From positions 1-42,854 of the forward strand of contig CANFHO010000010.1 of assembly GCA_947447005.1 (NCBI GenBank): 42,854 nt of DNA, in the 5' to 3' direction. The notes under the pieces were generated by a model. It was not told where the DNA came from, made no database searches, and saw nothing but the letters and a program-made list of their open reading frames with translations. Positions 1 to 8,769 of the stretch are shown piece after piece (within the stretch, counting starts at the first letter, position 1; each line of letters starts with the position of its first letter). This stretch comes from Chitinophagaceae bacterium. GTDB lineage: Bacteria > Bacteroidota > Bacteroidia > Chitinophagales > Chitinophagaceae. The translations under genes were made by a program, and so were the position numbers.

Positions 1-45
1 GCAAAAGCCTTAGCTCAACTCCCTGAAACACTCGGAGACTATTAG
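1..45 (+). CDS. Possible 3' end of a gene entering from the left
   Basis: Frame 1 is open from the first base and stops at TAG (43-45), giving a 14-residue tail ending in LPETLGDY. The stop lies 6 bp from the end of the convergent permease gene, which fits a tail-to-tail gene pair. Fourteen codons are too few to identify a family, and an open stretch this short could arise by chance. The call rests mainly on gene packing. Confidence 0.35.
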   Translation, partial: AKALAQLPETLGDY

Positions 46-51
46 GATCAT

Positions 52-1284
52 TTAATTTCTTAATTCAAAAACCTCTTTGGATGCCTTGGAAGCGGGTATC
101 CATGATGCCCCTATTGCAATACAAAATACAGTTGTAGTCACTAAGATGAAATCTGAATACACTATTTTAACAGGATAGTAGTCAATCAGAAACGAAGCTC
201 CCTGCAGTGGCACTAGTTTATACGTTACTTGCAAGTAATATAATAGCAGCGCAAAAGCAACTCCTCCTACCGTGCCAATTACTCCCAAGAGGACCCCTTC
301 TGCCAAAAATATTTTTTTAATGACTGAAGTATCTGCTCCCATTGCCATCAAAACCTGTATGTCTTTCCTTTTTTCCAAAACCAACATACTCAAGGATCCG
401 ACCATATTAAAAGCTGCTACCAACAAAATCAAGGTAAATATTCCATAAATGGCCAATTTTTCCATCTTGATTGTTTTATACAAGGTTCTATTCTGCTCAT
501 AACGATCTCCCAATACGATACCTTCCCCTAAAACCTGTCTGATCTGATACTTTATATTTTCAATGTTGGAACCAGGACCTAATTTAAATTCTACTGCGGA
601 GTATTCATCTGTACCATAATTCAAATATGTTTTCAAAAAATTAATATCTGTGAAAGCATACTTATTATCAAATTCACTCTGAATGGCAAAACTGCCTGTA
701 GGATAAACAATGCCCATGCCCAATGCACTCAAGGGGTCTAATGAAGCAGTCTGACCTTTTCTTGGGATATAAATGGAAACCGGATAAACGGATCTGTCTG
801 ACATTAAACCCAGCGCCTGCTCTACCCCTACACCCAACACCACACCTGGTTTTTCTGTTAATCCGAGGTCAAACTTACCATGATACATTTTTTCACGTAT
901 ACCGGACAAATGAATAAAATTTGTATCAACACCTCGAATATTGACAATGGTTTGCAGAGATCCGTTTTGAAGCAATGCTTTTTCTTCGACGCCTGTTGAA
1001 ATAAGTGATATCCCATCTATGGTTCGCAGTTGCTTCAACTTGGCTGGTTCAAGAATAAGTACTTTGCCTTTCGCAGGACTTCCCTTTAAATCTGCATAAT
1101 AAGAAGCATAAAGTGTCTTTACCAAATCTTCAAAGCCGTTGAATGCGCTTAATATAATCAACAATGATGCCGTACCCACAACAATGGCAGATACACTCAC
1201 CCATGAAATCACATTGATGGCATTGGTTGATTTCTTGGCCTTGAAATACCGCCATGAAAATGTTAGGATGGGTTTGAATCTCAT
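52..1284 (-). CDS. FtsX/LolC-like ABC transporter permease
   Basis: Inner-membrane permease of the FtsX/MacB/LolC-E superfamily (410 aa). The layout is typical: one N-terminal membrane helix around residues 22-48, a large extracytoplasmic domain to about residue 275, then three helices near 280-300, 325-355 and 375-400. The motif VLEKRKDIQVLMAMGA is the conserved cytoplasmic coupling segment of FtsX-type permeases. In Bacteroidota such proteins are usually annotated as lipoprotein-releasing or MacB-like permeases; no ATPase partner is adjacent, so the substrate is not assignable. The start ATG overlaps the rbfA stop by 4 bp, implying translational coupling and one transcript from the rbfA promoter. 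Confidence 0.85.
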   Translation of the reverse strand: MRFKPILTFSWRYFKAKKSTNAINVISWVSVSAIVVGTASLLIILSAFNGFEDLVKTLYASYYADLKGSPAKGKVLILEPAKLKQLRTIDGISLISTGVEEKALLQNGSLQTIVNIRGVDTNFIHLSGIREKMYHGKFDLGLTEKPGVVLGVGVEQALGLMSDRSVYPVSIYIPRKGQTASLDPLSALGMGIVYPTGSFAIQSEFDNKYAFTDINFLKTYLNYGTDEYSAVEFKLGPGSNIENIKYQIRQVLGEGIVLGDRYEQNRTLYKTIKMEKLAIYGIFTLILLVAAFNMVGSLSMLVLEKRKDIQVLMAMGADTSVIKKIFLAEGVLLGVIGTVGGVAFALLLYYLQVTYKLVPLQGASFLIDYYPVKIVYSDFILVTTTVFCIAIGASWIPASKASKEVFELRN

Positions 1285-1643
1285 TTATTTTTCTCTTCGT
1301 TGATCTGCTTGAATATCTCTTCCATTTTGAAAACATAGTCAAGTGTATCATCCAAGAAGAAACGCAATTCAGGAATCCTGCGCAGTTGCTGTTTTACCCT
1401 ATTGCCTAATTCTCTTTTGATTTCACCTGTTCTGTCTTCAATGCGCGACATCAAAGCTTGTTGATCTTTCACTTGAAAAAGGCTTAAATAGATTCTTGCT
1501 TCAAGCAAATCAGGCGTTATTTTCACTTTTGAAATGGATAGCATTCCGCCATCCACCATATTTAGTCCAAGTCGCAGGAAAATATCATTCATTTCCTCCT
1601 GAATTACACCTGCCACTTGTTTCTGTCTTTTACTTTCCTCCAT
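1281..1643 (-). CDS. rbfA: Ribosome-binding factor A
   Basis: RbfA is a small KH-like-fold protein that binds the 30S subunit and helps 16S rRNA 5'-end maturation, notably during cold adaptation. The 120-aa length is normal. The sequence starts with the family pattern of an ESKRQKQVAGVIQEE helix, followed by a KVKITPDLLEARIYLS strand region and the C-terminal LRRIPELRFFLDDTLDYV segment that contains the family's conserved P-L-F-D core. It is first in a two-gene unit with the overlapping permease. A divergent promoter pair lies in the 73-bp gap to the MsbA-like gene. Confidence 0.93.
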   Translation of the reverse strand: MEESKRQKQVAGVIQEEMNDIFLRLGLNMVDGGMLSISKVKITPDLLEARIYLSLFQVKDQQALMSRIEDRTGEIKRELGNRVKQQLRRIPELRFFLDDTLDYVFKMEEIFKQINEEKNK

Positions 1644-1654
1644 AATGAATCGAG

Positions 1655-1682
1655 TTGATGGCTGTAAAATTAGTTACTTTTG
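1655..1682 (+). promoter_or_regulatory. Predicted promoter of the MsbA-like gene
   Basis: TTG (1655-1657), a 17-nt spacer and TACTTTTG (1675-1682) match the Bacteroidota consensus TTG-N17-23-TAnnTTTG. The expected start site near 1688 leaves about 29 nt of leader before the ATG at 1717. Confidence 0.55.
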
Positions 1683-1697
1683 ACCCGAATATTCAAA
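1665..1697 (-). promoter_or_regulatory. Predicted promoter of the rbfA unit
   Basis: On the minus strand, TTTG (1694-1697) is followed after 21 nt by TAATTTTA (1665-1672), one base off the Bacteroidota -7 consensus TAnnTTTG. It lies 22 nt before the rbfA ATG. It abuts the divergent -7 box on the plus strand, so the two promoters cannot easily be occupied at the same time. Confidence 0.45.
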
Positions 1698-1716
1698 AAA
1701 CCGGTTACGCATCGAA

Positions 1717-3537
1717 ATGAAAAGTCTACGCAATATTTTTTCGTATATAAAAAGGTACCCAAAACTGGTCATTGGTTACTTCTCTTTCAATATTCTATCA
1801 GCTATTTTTTCACTGATGTCATTGGCAATGCTAAGCCCGTTTCTGACATTAATATTTGGCTTGGAGGATAAAGGGAAAGCAGGCGGAGCAGGTTTCAACC
1901 TGGGAAAAGCCATGTCTGGATTGTACTTAAAACTATCGGCCTTAACACAATCAACAGAGGGTAAAGTACATGCATTGGCAATTATTTGCGGTATTCTTAT
2001 CTCATCTATTGTACTTAAAAATATATTTCTGTACCTCTCGCTATATTTGCTAACACCTATCAGAAACAATATCATCAATGATATGCGAACTGATATGTTC
2101 AGTAAGATTCTTGAATTGCCTGTAGGCTTTTTCAATGATCAACGCAAGGGGGATATAATGAGTAAGCTTACAAACGACTTGCAAGATGTTGAGTTTTCTA
2201 CCATGAGCTTTTTGGAAAGCTTTTTCAGAGAACCTATTTTGATTGCTTGTTATTTATTTGGAATGATCAGTCTTAGTCCTCAATTATCCCTTTTTCTATT
2301 GATATTTTTACCTGTTGCAGGCTTGATTATTGGTCGTGTAGGCCGTTCACTTAAAAAGGTTTCCACTGGAGTTCAGGTTAAATTAGGTGAGATATTAAGC
2401 ACAATAGAGGAAACCATTGGCGGCATCCGGGTAGTAAAAGCGTTTAATGCTGAACAGCAGCAACTGAACAGGTTCAACAATGAAAACATTGAACTTCTCA
2501 AGATCAAAAACAAGGCAATCAGAAAACGAGATCTGGCCTCCCCGGTTTCAGAAACCTTGGGAATTGTTGCGGTATGTTGTGTTTTATATTATGGAGGCAC
2601 GCTTGTTTTACACAAGGATTTTTCTTTAAGCGGTCCAGCATTTCTCACATTTATTGCCATTTTCACCCAAATCATCAATCCATTAAAGGCATTCAGCACA
2701 GCATCGTATAACATCAGGAAAGGTGCAGCCAGTATAGAACGTATACAAAAGCTCATAGAGGAGGAACAAACGATTAGGGAAGATGAAAACCCAATTCATA
2801 TTACAAGCTTCAATGATTCTATTGAATTGAAGAATGTAGGTTTTTCATACCCTGAGAAAAATATTTTGAAGCATATCAACCTGAAGATAAAAAAAGGCCA
2901 AACCATTGCATTGGTTGGCGCATCAGGGGCAGGAAAATCAACTTTAGCAGATATTATACCCAGATTCCATGATGCCACAGAAGGAGAAGTAATGATTGAT
3001 GGGGTAAATATCAAGAAGATAGCATTAAAAGACCTTAGAAATTTAATGGGCATTGTAACACAAGAGCCAATTCTTTTCAATGATACAGTAAAAGCGAATA
3101 TTTCACTTGGAAATGCACAAGCAACCAATGATGCTGTCATGGAAGCCGCTAAAATTGCCAATGCACATAGTTTTATAGAGAAAAAGGATCAGGGGTATGA
3201 TACTATTGTAGGTGACAGAGGTTCGAAACTTAGTGGAGGTGAACGTCAGCGTTTGACCATTGCCCGTGCAGTATTAAAGAATCCTCCCATTTTGATTCTG
3301 GATGAAGCAACATCATCACTGGATACAGAAAGTGAAAAATGGGTTCAGGACGCCATCAACAACCTCATGAAAGACAGAACAAGCATTATCATTGCGCATA
3401 GGCTTTCAACAGTACAGCATGCAGATGAAATCATTGTATTGCAGGACGGAGAAATTGCAGAACGCGGCAAACACGAAGAGTTGATCGCCTTGAATGGAAT
3501 CTATCATAAATTGGTAAACATGCAGCAGATGAAATAA
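1717..3537 (+). CDS. MsbA-like ABC exporter (fused permease and ATPase)
   Basis: Half-size ABC exporter of 606 aa that would work as a homodimer in the inner membrane. The N-terminal half (about residues 15-330) is a six-helix ABC type-1 transmembrane domain. The nucleotide-binding domain has Walker A GASGAGKST near residue 400, the signature LSGGERQR near 504, Walker B ILILDEATSSLD near 525 and the H-loop AHRLST. The family exports lipids, lipid A precursors or peptides; MsbA-type lipid flipping is the usual Bacteroidota annotation but the substrate is inferred. It has its own promoter and ends at a hairpin shared with the convergent DksA-like gene. Confidence 0.9.
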   Translation: MKSLRNIFSYIKRYPKLVIGYFSFNILSAIFSLMSLAMLSPFLTLIFGLEDKGKAGGAGFNLGKAMSGLYLKLSALTQSTEGKVHALAIICGILISSIVLKNIFLYLSLYLLTPIRNNIINDMRTDMFSKILELPVGFFNDQRKGDIMSKLTNDLQDVEFSTMSFLESFFREPILIACYLFGMISLSPQLSLFLLIFLPVAGLIIGRVGRSLKKVSTGVQVKLGEILSTIEETIGGIRVVKAFNAEQQQLNRFNNENIELLKIKNKAIRKRDLASPVSETLGIVAVCCVLYYGGTLVLHKDFSLSGPAFLTFIAIFTQIINPLKAFSTASYNIRKGAASIERIQKLIEEEQTIREDENPIHITSFNDSIELKNVGFSYPEKNILKHINLKIKKGQTIALVGASGAGKSTLADIIPRFHDATEGEVMIDGVNIKKIALKDLRNLMGIVTQEPILFNDTVKANISLGNAQATNDAVMEAAKIANAHSFIEKKDQGYDTIVGDRGSKLSGGERQRLTIARAVLKNPPILILDEATSSLDTESEKWVQDAINNLMKDRTSIIIAHRLSTVQHADEIIVLQDGEIAERGKHEELIALNGIYHKLVNMQQMK

Positions 3538-3567
3538 AAAAAACCGGTATTAATTACCGGTTTTTTT
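3538..3567. terminator. Bidirectional intrinsic terminator
   Basis: A perfect 9-bp stem, AAACCGGTA (3541-3549) with TACCGGTTT (3555-3563), has a 5-nt loop, a T run on the plus side and an A run on the left. It serves the MsbA-like gene, whose stop is 4 nt away, and the opposite DksA-like gene, whose TAA stop (3550-3552) lies in the loop. Confidence 0.85.
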
Positions 3568-4590
3568 ATTCATATTCATTTTGGCTTCCATGCTGAGCGT
3601 TGCGTGTGGAACCGCTCTTAATCTTGCCTTGTCAATCAATTTTCCTGTTACCCTACAAATACCATAGGTTTTGTTTTCAATTCTCATCACAGCCTTTTCA
3701 AGCTTTTCGATGAAATCGATTTGACGGCTTGCCATTTGGCTTAGCTGCTCTCTTTCCATGCTTAAACTACCGTCTTCCATGGTCATGTAACGATTGTCAG
3801 AATCTTCACCACTCATAGAATCTTTTCTGGTGATCAATCCATTTAGATACCCCAATTCTTGCTTTGCGGCATTCAACTTGCTGTTGATCAACTCTCTGAA
3901 TTCTGCTAAATCTACATCACTATACCTTTGTGTAGGTGCTGTAATAATTGGCTCTTCGGGAGCAGCGCTGAGCACAGAACGGGTAAATTCAGGCTCATAT
4001 TTTCTTGCTGAAGTTGCATTGATTTTAGGCATTGCAACTTGTTTAACTTCTTTTTTTGATTCCTTTTCTCTCAAAGCTTTACGGATTTGAGCAGAAGAAT
4101 TTGCTGGCTTACTGGTTTCAGCAAACCTTGTTTCTGGAGAAATAGTTGGCAATTTAGGCTTTGCTGGTTTTGCTGGCTTTGCCGCAGGCATTGGTTTAGA
4201 CGGGGCCGCTTTTACCACAGGTGCCGGCTTGGGGGCTGGTGCAGCTTTTTTTGCAGGTTCAGACTTTACTGGGACCGCTTTTTTTGCAGGTGCTGCAGGT
4301 TTTGCGGGTGCTGCTGGTTTAGCAGGAGGGGTAGCCTTTTTTACTGGAGCTGCTTTTGCAGGTGCTGCTTTTTTTACAGGAGCCGCACTTTTTGTTGCAG
4401 GTTTAGTAACTGGCTTTGGTGCTGCTTTTTTTACAGGCGCCGCCTTTTTTGCAGGTTCCGCTTTCTTTGGTGCTGCTTTTTTTACTGGCGCTGCTTTTTT
4501 AGCTACAGGTTTTACTGGTGCTTTTTTTGCAGGTGCTGCTTTCTTGGCAGGAGCTGCCGCTTTTTTGGGTGCTGGTTTTTTTGTTGCCAT
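3550..4590 (-). CDS. DksA/TraR-like protein with long Lys/Ala/Pro tail
   Basis: 346-aa two-part protein. Residues 1-145 are low-complexity repeats of the KKAAPAKKA type, resembling histone-H1 or AlgP-like tails, and are strongly basic. A linker (about 146-220) leads to a C-terminal DksA/TraR-like domain: a coiled coil (about 225-305) and the segment YGICRVTGKLI followed by LRAVPHATLS. Only one cysteine (C312) of the normal four-Cys zinc finger remains, which I recall as usual for Bacteroidota DksA-like proteins. Family members bind the RNA polymerase secondary channel; the tail suggests added nucleic-acid binding, which is inference. It follows ileS after only 6 bp, so co-transcription is likely. 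It is much longer than the roughly 125-aa plain domain. Confidence 0.85.
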   Translation of the reverse strand: MATKKPAPKKAAAPAKKAAPAKKAPVKPVAKKAAPVKKAAPKKAEPAKKAAPVKKAAPKPVTKPATKSAAPVKKAAPAKAAPVKKATPPAKPAAPAKPAAPAKKAVPVKSEPAKKAAPAPKPAPVVKAAPSKPMPAAKPAKPAKPKLPTISPETRFAETSKPANSSAQIRKALREKESKKEVKQVAMPKINATSARKYEPEFTRSVLSAAPEEPIITAPTQRYSDVDLAEFRELINSKLNAAKQELGYLNGLITRKDSMSGEDSDNRYMTMEDGSLSMEREQLSQMASRQIDFIEKLEKAVMRIENKTYGICRVTGKLIDKARLRAVPHATLSMEAKMNMNKKTGN

Positions 4591-4596
4591 AATTGC

Positions 4597-7500
4597 TTAG
4601 CCGTTTTTTATAACATTGACTTTCAGCATATTACCATTTATTTCCACTTCCTCACCTTGTGCAAGTCCTTCTACAAACAGTAGCTGGTCAGCCAAAATTT
4701 CGGCGCAAATATAGGTATTAAATTGAGTAAATGCCTTTTCCAATGCAGGATGCAGCTGAATTTCTACTTTCACCCTGTCTGTTAATTCCAAATCCTGGTC
4801 TTTTCTGATCTTTTGAATCCTGTTCACCAATTCCCTTGCGTTGCCCTCATTCTCTAGTTCTTCGCTGATTGAAACATCCAACGCCACTGTGAGAGTATTT
4901 TTTGAGGCAACCATCCAACCCTGTACATCTTCACTTTGAATTTCAACTTCTTCCTTCAAAATCTCAATTTCTTCTCCATCTATCTTTAACATAATTGTCC
5001 CCGTAGATTCCAATGACCTAATCTGAGATTGCTCCATGGAACCAATTGCTGCTGCGGCTGCCTTCATTTTAGCACCAAGCTTCTTACCTAGGATGACAAA
5101 ATTTGCTTTTACCTTCTTTTTGATAAAATCATTATCTGCTGGCAAATATTCCATTTCTTTTACATTCACCTCGGCCAGAATCAAATCTTCGATTTTTTGA
5201 AGCTGAATTTTCATTCCTTCTCCACTAATGGGGATCAAAATCTTTTGTAAAGGTTGTCTTACCCTGATATTCACTTTTTTTCTGATAGACAATACCAATG
5301 AAGACAATTCTTTGGCCATGGACATCCTTTCTTCCAATTCCAAATCAATCCATGATTCATTTGCAACAGGAAAATCTGTATGATGTACAGAAGTAGATGT
5401 TTCTTTTCCTGTTACTGCATTTAAATTTCTAAAAACAGAATCAGTGAAGAAAGGCGAAATAGGTGCAGCCAATTTTACAATTGTGCTTAAACAGGTATAC
5501 AGCGTTTGGTATGCACTGATCTTATCTGATTCATACTCTCCTTTCCAGAACCGCCTTCTGGATAGCCTTACATACCAGTTACTGAGCAATTCATCTACAA
5601 AAGAATCAATTGCCCTTCCGGCCATGGTTGGCTCATAGTCATCCAAATGTTTATTGACTTCCTTGATCAGACTTTGTAAGCTGGAAAGAATCCACCTATC
5701 AATCTCAGGCCTATCATGGATATCGATATCTGCTTCAGCATATTTGAAACCATCCACATTGGCGTATAGTACAAAGAACTGATATGTATTGTACAAGGTT
5801 CCAAAGAATTTGCGCTGAACTTCTTTGATACCTTCCAGGTCGAATTTAAGATTATCCCAAGGCGATGCATTTGTAATCAAATACCACCTGGTTGCATCTG
5901 CGCCATACGTATCGATCGTACTAAAAGGATCTACCACATTCCCCAAACGCTTACTCATCTTGTTTCCATTCTTATCCAACACCAAGCCATTGGATACAAC
6001 GGTTTTATAGGCTACACTATCAAACAACAATGTTCCCAAAGCATGTAATGTATAAAACCAACCCCTGGTTTGATCCACACCCTCTGCAATAAAATCAGCA
6101 GGGAACGCCTCTCCACTCTCAACCATGGCTTTATTCTCAAATGGATAATGCCACTGCGCATAAGGCATGGCACCACTATCAAACCAAACATCCACCAAAT
6201 CTGGCACGCGTTTCATAGGTTGTCCGGTTGGACTAACTAAAATAATTTCGTCTACATATGGCTTATGTAAATCATTTACACCATTTTTTATAAATGATTC
6301 ATTCACACCACCTAAAACTTCATTTGCTTTTGTAAGACCTTCTTTCAATTCTTCTAAAGATCCGATGCATATTTCCTCAGTACCATCTTCTGTTCTCCAA
6401 ATGGGCAAGGGGGTTCCCCAAAAGCGACTTCTGCTCAGATTCCAGTCAACCATATTTTCCAACCAGTTGCCGAACCTGCCGTCGCCGGTAGATTTAGGTT
6501 TCCATTGGATGGTTTTGTTTAACTCAACCATCCTATCTTTTAAAGCGGTTGTCTTGATGAACCAGGCATCCAATGGATAATATAAAATGGGCTTATCTGT
6601 TCTCCAACAATGGGGATAGTTATGCTCATATTTCTCAACCTTAAAGGCTTTGCTTTCTTTTTTAAGCATCACGCAGATGTCTACATTGACATCCACATAA
6701 TTTTCTTCATTCTTGTAATTCTTTACATACCGATTGCTGAATTCACCCAGGCCTTCTACAAATTTTCCTTCTCGATCAACCAGGGTTAGGATTCCCAAAT
6801 GATTCTTTTTACCCACTTTAAAGTCATCTGCGCCAAAAGCAGGGGCCGTATGTACAATACCAGTACCATCTTCGGTTGTAACGAAATCGCCCAGTACAAC
6901 CTTGAATGGATCTGCTTCAGGGGTAATTTCTTTGATTATATCCAATGTGTTTGCTGTTGCCGGGATCAATTGTTCATAATAGATTCCATCCAGAGATGAA
7001 CCCTTATATGTTCCGAGGATTTTCCAGGGAATCAATTTATCGCCTGACTTATATTCGTCGAACGACAATTCAGCAGACTCTTCCTTGAAATATTTTCCGA
7101 GCAATGATGTTGCTAAGATTACTGCACAAGGTTCTCCCGTATATGGATTGAAACTTTGAACCAGACTATATTCGATATTGGGACCAACTGTCAGACCCAG
7201 ATTAGACGGAAGTGTCCACGGTGTAGTAGTCCATGCCATGAATGACACGTTGATACCTCCAGGTGTTTTCGCCAACATATCTGCAACTACTGCATTCGAA
7301 GTATTTTTAACTGTATCCAGACTAAACATAACTACTGCAGAAGTATCCTTTACATCCTTGTAGGTACCAGGTTGATTCAATTCATGTGAGCTGAGTCCGG
7401 TACCAGCCGCAGGTGAATAAGGCTGAATGCTTACGCTTTGATACAGTAGCCCCTTCTGATATAAAGTTTTCAAGCACCACCAGAGAGATTCAATATAATC

Positions 7501-7965
7501 GTTTTCAAATGTAACATAGGGGTTCTTCAGATCAACCCAATAACCCATTTTAGTGGTAATCTCATCCCACTTGTCTTTGTACCGTAATACTGCTTCGCGG
7601 CATTTCTGGTTGTATTCTGCAACGGTAATTTTTTTGCCTATATCTTCTTTGGTGATTCCCAACTCCTTCTCCACACCCAATTCAACGGGTAAGCCATGGG
7701 TATCCCATCCACCTTTACGTTTCACCTGATAGCCCTTCATGGTCTTGTAGCGACAAACAAGATCCTTCAGTGTCCGGGAAATTACATGGTGTATGCCGGG
7801 CATTCCATTTGCGCTGGGAGGGCCTTCATAAAAAACGAAGGGTTTCGCACCATTTCTGTTTCGGATACTTTCATTAAAAGCATCTTCCTTTAACCAGGAT
7901 TCCAGCATCTCCCTTTCAAATGCAGGGAGGTTCAGGTTTTCGTACTCTTTGTAATTCAATTGCAT
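4597..7965 (-). CDS. ileS: Isoleucyl-tRNA synthetase
   Basis: Class I aminoacyl-tRNA synthetase charging tRNA-Ile (1122 aa, the long form common in Bacteroidota). The HIGH-type motif appears as GMPGIHH near residue 55, with PPSANG before it. The KMSKR loop is intact as NGNKMSKRLGNVVDP near residue 690. The CP1 editing domain lies between them (WTTTPWTLPSN near 245), and VDVWFDSGAMPYAQ near 590 is a recognised catalytic-domain motif. The C-terminal third is the anticodon-binding region. A TAnnTTTG box sits 17 nt upstream, beside a heptad-repeat array. Confidence 0.97.
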   Translation of the reverse strand: MQLNYKEYENLNLPAFEREMLESWLKEDAFNESIRNRNGAKPFVFYEGPPSANGMPGIHHVISRTLKDLVCRYKTMKGYQVKRKGGWDTHGLPVELGVEKELGITKEDIGKKITVAEYNQKCREAVLRYKDKWDEITTKMGYWVDLKNPYVTFENDYIESLWWCLKTLYQKGLLYQSVSIQPYSPAAGTGLSSHELNQPGTYKDVKDTSAVVMFSLDTVKNTSNAVVADMLAKTPGGINVSFMAWTTTPWTLPSNLGLTVGPNIEYSLVQSFNPYTGEPCAVILATSLLGKYFKEESAELSFDEYKSGDKLIPWKILGTYKGSSLDGIYYEQLIPATANTLDIIKEITPEADPFKVVLGDFVTTEDGTGIVHTAPAFGADDFKVGKKNHLGILTLVDREGKFVEGLGEFSNRYVKNYKNEENYVDVNVDICVMLKKESKAFKVEKYEHNYPHCWRTDKPILYYPLDAWFIKTTALKDRMVELNKTIQWKPKSTGDGRFGNWLENMVDWNLSRSRFWGTPLPIWRTEDGTEEICIGSLEELKEGLTKANEVLGGVNESFIKNGVNDLHKPYVDEIILVSPTGQPMKRVPDLVDVWFDSGAMPYAQWHYPFENKAMVESGEAFPADFIAEGVDQTRGWFYTLHALGTLLFDSVAYKTVVSNGLVLDKNGNKMSKRLGNVVDPFSTIDTYGADATRWYLITNASPWDNLKFDLEGIKEVQRKFFGTLYNTYQFFVLYANVDGFKYAEADIDIHDRPEIDRWILSSLQSLIKEVNKHLDDYEPTMAGRAIDSFVDELLSNWYVRLSRRRFWKGEYESDKISAYQTLYTCLSTIVKLAAPISPFFTDSVFRNLNAVTGKETSTSVHHTDFPVANESWIDLELEERMSMAKELSSLVLSIRKKVNIRVRQPLQKILIPISGEGMKIQLQKIEDLILAEVNVKEMEYLPADNDFIKKKVKANFVILGKKLGAKMKAAAAAIGSMEQSQIRSLESTGTIMLKIDGEEIEILKEEVEIQSEDVQGWMVASKNTLTVALDVSISEELENEGNARELVNRIQKIRKDQDLELTDRVKVEIQLHPALEKAFTQFNTYICAEILADQLLFVEGLAQGEEVEINGNMLKVNVIKNG

Positions 7966-7982
7966 ACTTCTATCAAAGGCTG

Positions 7983-7990
7983 CAAAGGTA
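7983..7990 (-). promoter_or_regulatory. Predicted -7 box of ileS
   Basis: The minus strand reads TACCTTTG, an exact match to TAnnTTTG, 17 nt before the ileS ATG. No TTG is present at the usual -33 distance; that position is occupied by the G/A heptad array. Confidence 0.4.
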
Positions 7991-7997
7991 AAGATAA

Positions 7998-8112
7998 GAA
8001 AAGAGAAAAGTGAAAAGAGAAAGGAGAAAGGAGAAAACAGCCTTATTTACCATTCAGGCAATAAACTCCTTTTCCATTCAATTTTCTCTTTTCTCCTTTC
8101 AATTTTTCTCTT
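7998..8112. repeat. Heptad-repeat inverted pair, ileS/hmuY spacer
   Basis: The purine arm (7998-8038) is almost six consecutive 7-mers: GAAAAGA, GAAAAGT, GAAAAGA, GAAAGGA, GAAAGGA, GAAAAC. After about 43 nt comes a pyrimidine arm (8082-8112) with TTTTCTC units. The reverse complement of the purine arm matches the pyrimidine arm at 18 of 19 positions in the best register. The pyrimidine arm runs into the stop codon of the HmuY-like gene (TTA at 8112-8114). Confidence 0.85.
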
Positions 8113-8753
8113 TAAAAGACTTTCGTCCCATTGCCCTGATAGCTATATCTAAATGTATAATAACGCTGAAAACTGGTTTTTATAGCATCTGTTGCAGTAG
8201 CTGCTGGAGTTATACCACCTTTGTAGTAATTCAGTATCTCCACTTTAGCGTACTTACCACTAGCGGTTTTTATCACCAAAACCCGGCCAGGTATTGGCGT
8301 TATCAGGTTATTCACAAAATCATAAACATACCATCCTTTATTGCTTCCTGTAGTAATTGCATAGGAAGTTGGAACATTATCCACTTTAATGGTTGAATCG
8401 GCAGGCACGGCAGTTAATGCATCAAAGGTGCCAGTATAAACAAACCCACCACCAGCACCTGGACCACTATTTCCTCCATTGGTTATAATGGTTGTTCCCC
8501 TAAATGCAATATCCCAATTCACTGAATTTGAATCACTGTTGGCTATTATTTTATTATTGGCAAGACTAAAGAAAGTAAACTTTCCCGCACCTACAGGCTG
8601 CCCGTTTACAAGTCCGATGATGGTATCGGCTGGTAAAGAATTAACGGTATTACTTGTCAGTGTGTTGAGGATTACAGGCGTTTCATTTTTGCTACAGGCT
8701 GCAAATAAAATAACAGATAAAAAAAGGATAGAGGTTGCTGTTGAATTTCTCAT
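8112..8753 (-). CDS. HmuY-like heme-binding lipoprotein
   Basis: 213-aa lipoprotein. The signal peptide ends in lipobox LFAAC (C20). The remainder resembles the HmuY family: a VNWDIAFRGT strand near residue 80, a GWYVYDF segment near 145, and a C-terminal KVEILNYYKG...YYTFRYSYQ strand pair. HmuY of Porphyromonas captures heme at the cell surface and passes it to a TonB receptor. The gene follows the TonB-receptor gene after 16 bp, as expected for an hmuRY-type operon. Whether it binds heme is inferred from family and context; I did not identify axial ligands. Its stop codon touches the heptad array. Confidence 0.8.
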   Translation of the reverse strand: MRNSTATSILFLSVILFAACSKNETPVILNTLTSNTVNSLPADTIIGLVNGQPVGAGKFTFFSLANNKIIANSDSNSVNWDIAFRGTTIITNGGNSGPGAGGGFVYTGTFDALTAVPADSTIKVDNVPTSYAITTGSNKGWYVYDFVNNLITPIPGRVLVIKTASGKYAKVEILNYYKGGITPAATATDAIKTSFQRYYTFRYSYQGNGTKVF

Positions 8754-8769
8754 TTAGACGTTTTTATGA

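Noticed and set aside
4087-4683. Plus-strand open frames opposite the DksA-like gene, rich in Cys/Phe or Gly/Ala/Phe
   Set aside because: They are the antisense of the Lys/Ala/Pro repeats; periodic composition keeps the frames open. The minus-strand frame has a real C-terminal domain.
8010-8396. 128-codon plus-strand frame across the hmuY spacer
   Set aside because: It begins in the heptad array and continues antisense to the HmuY-like gene.
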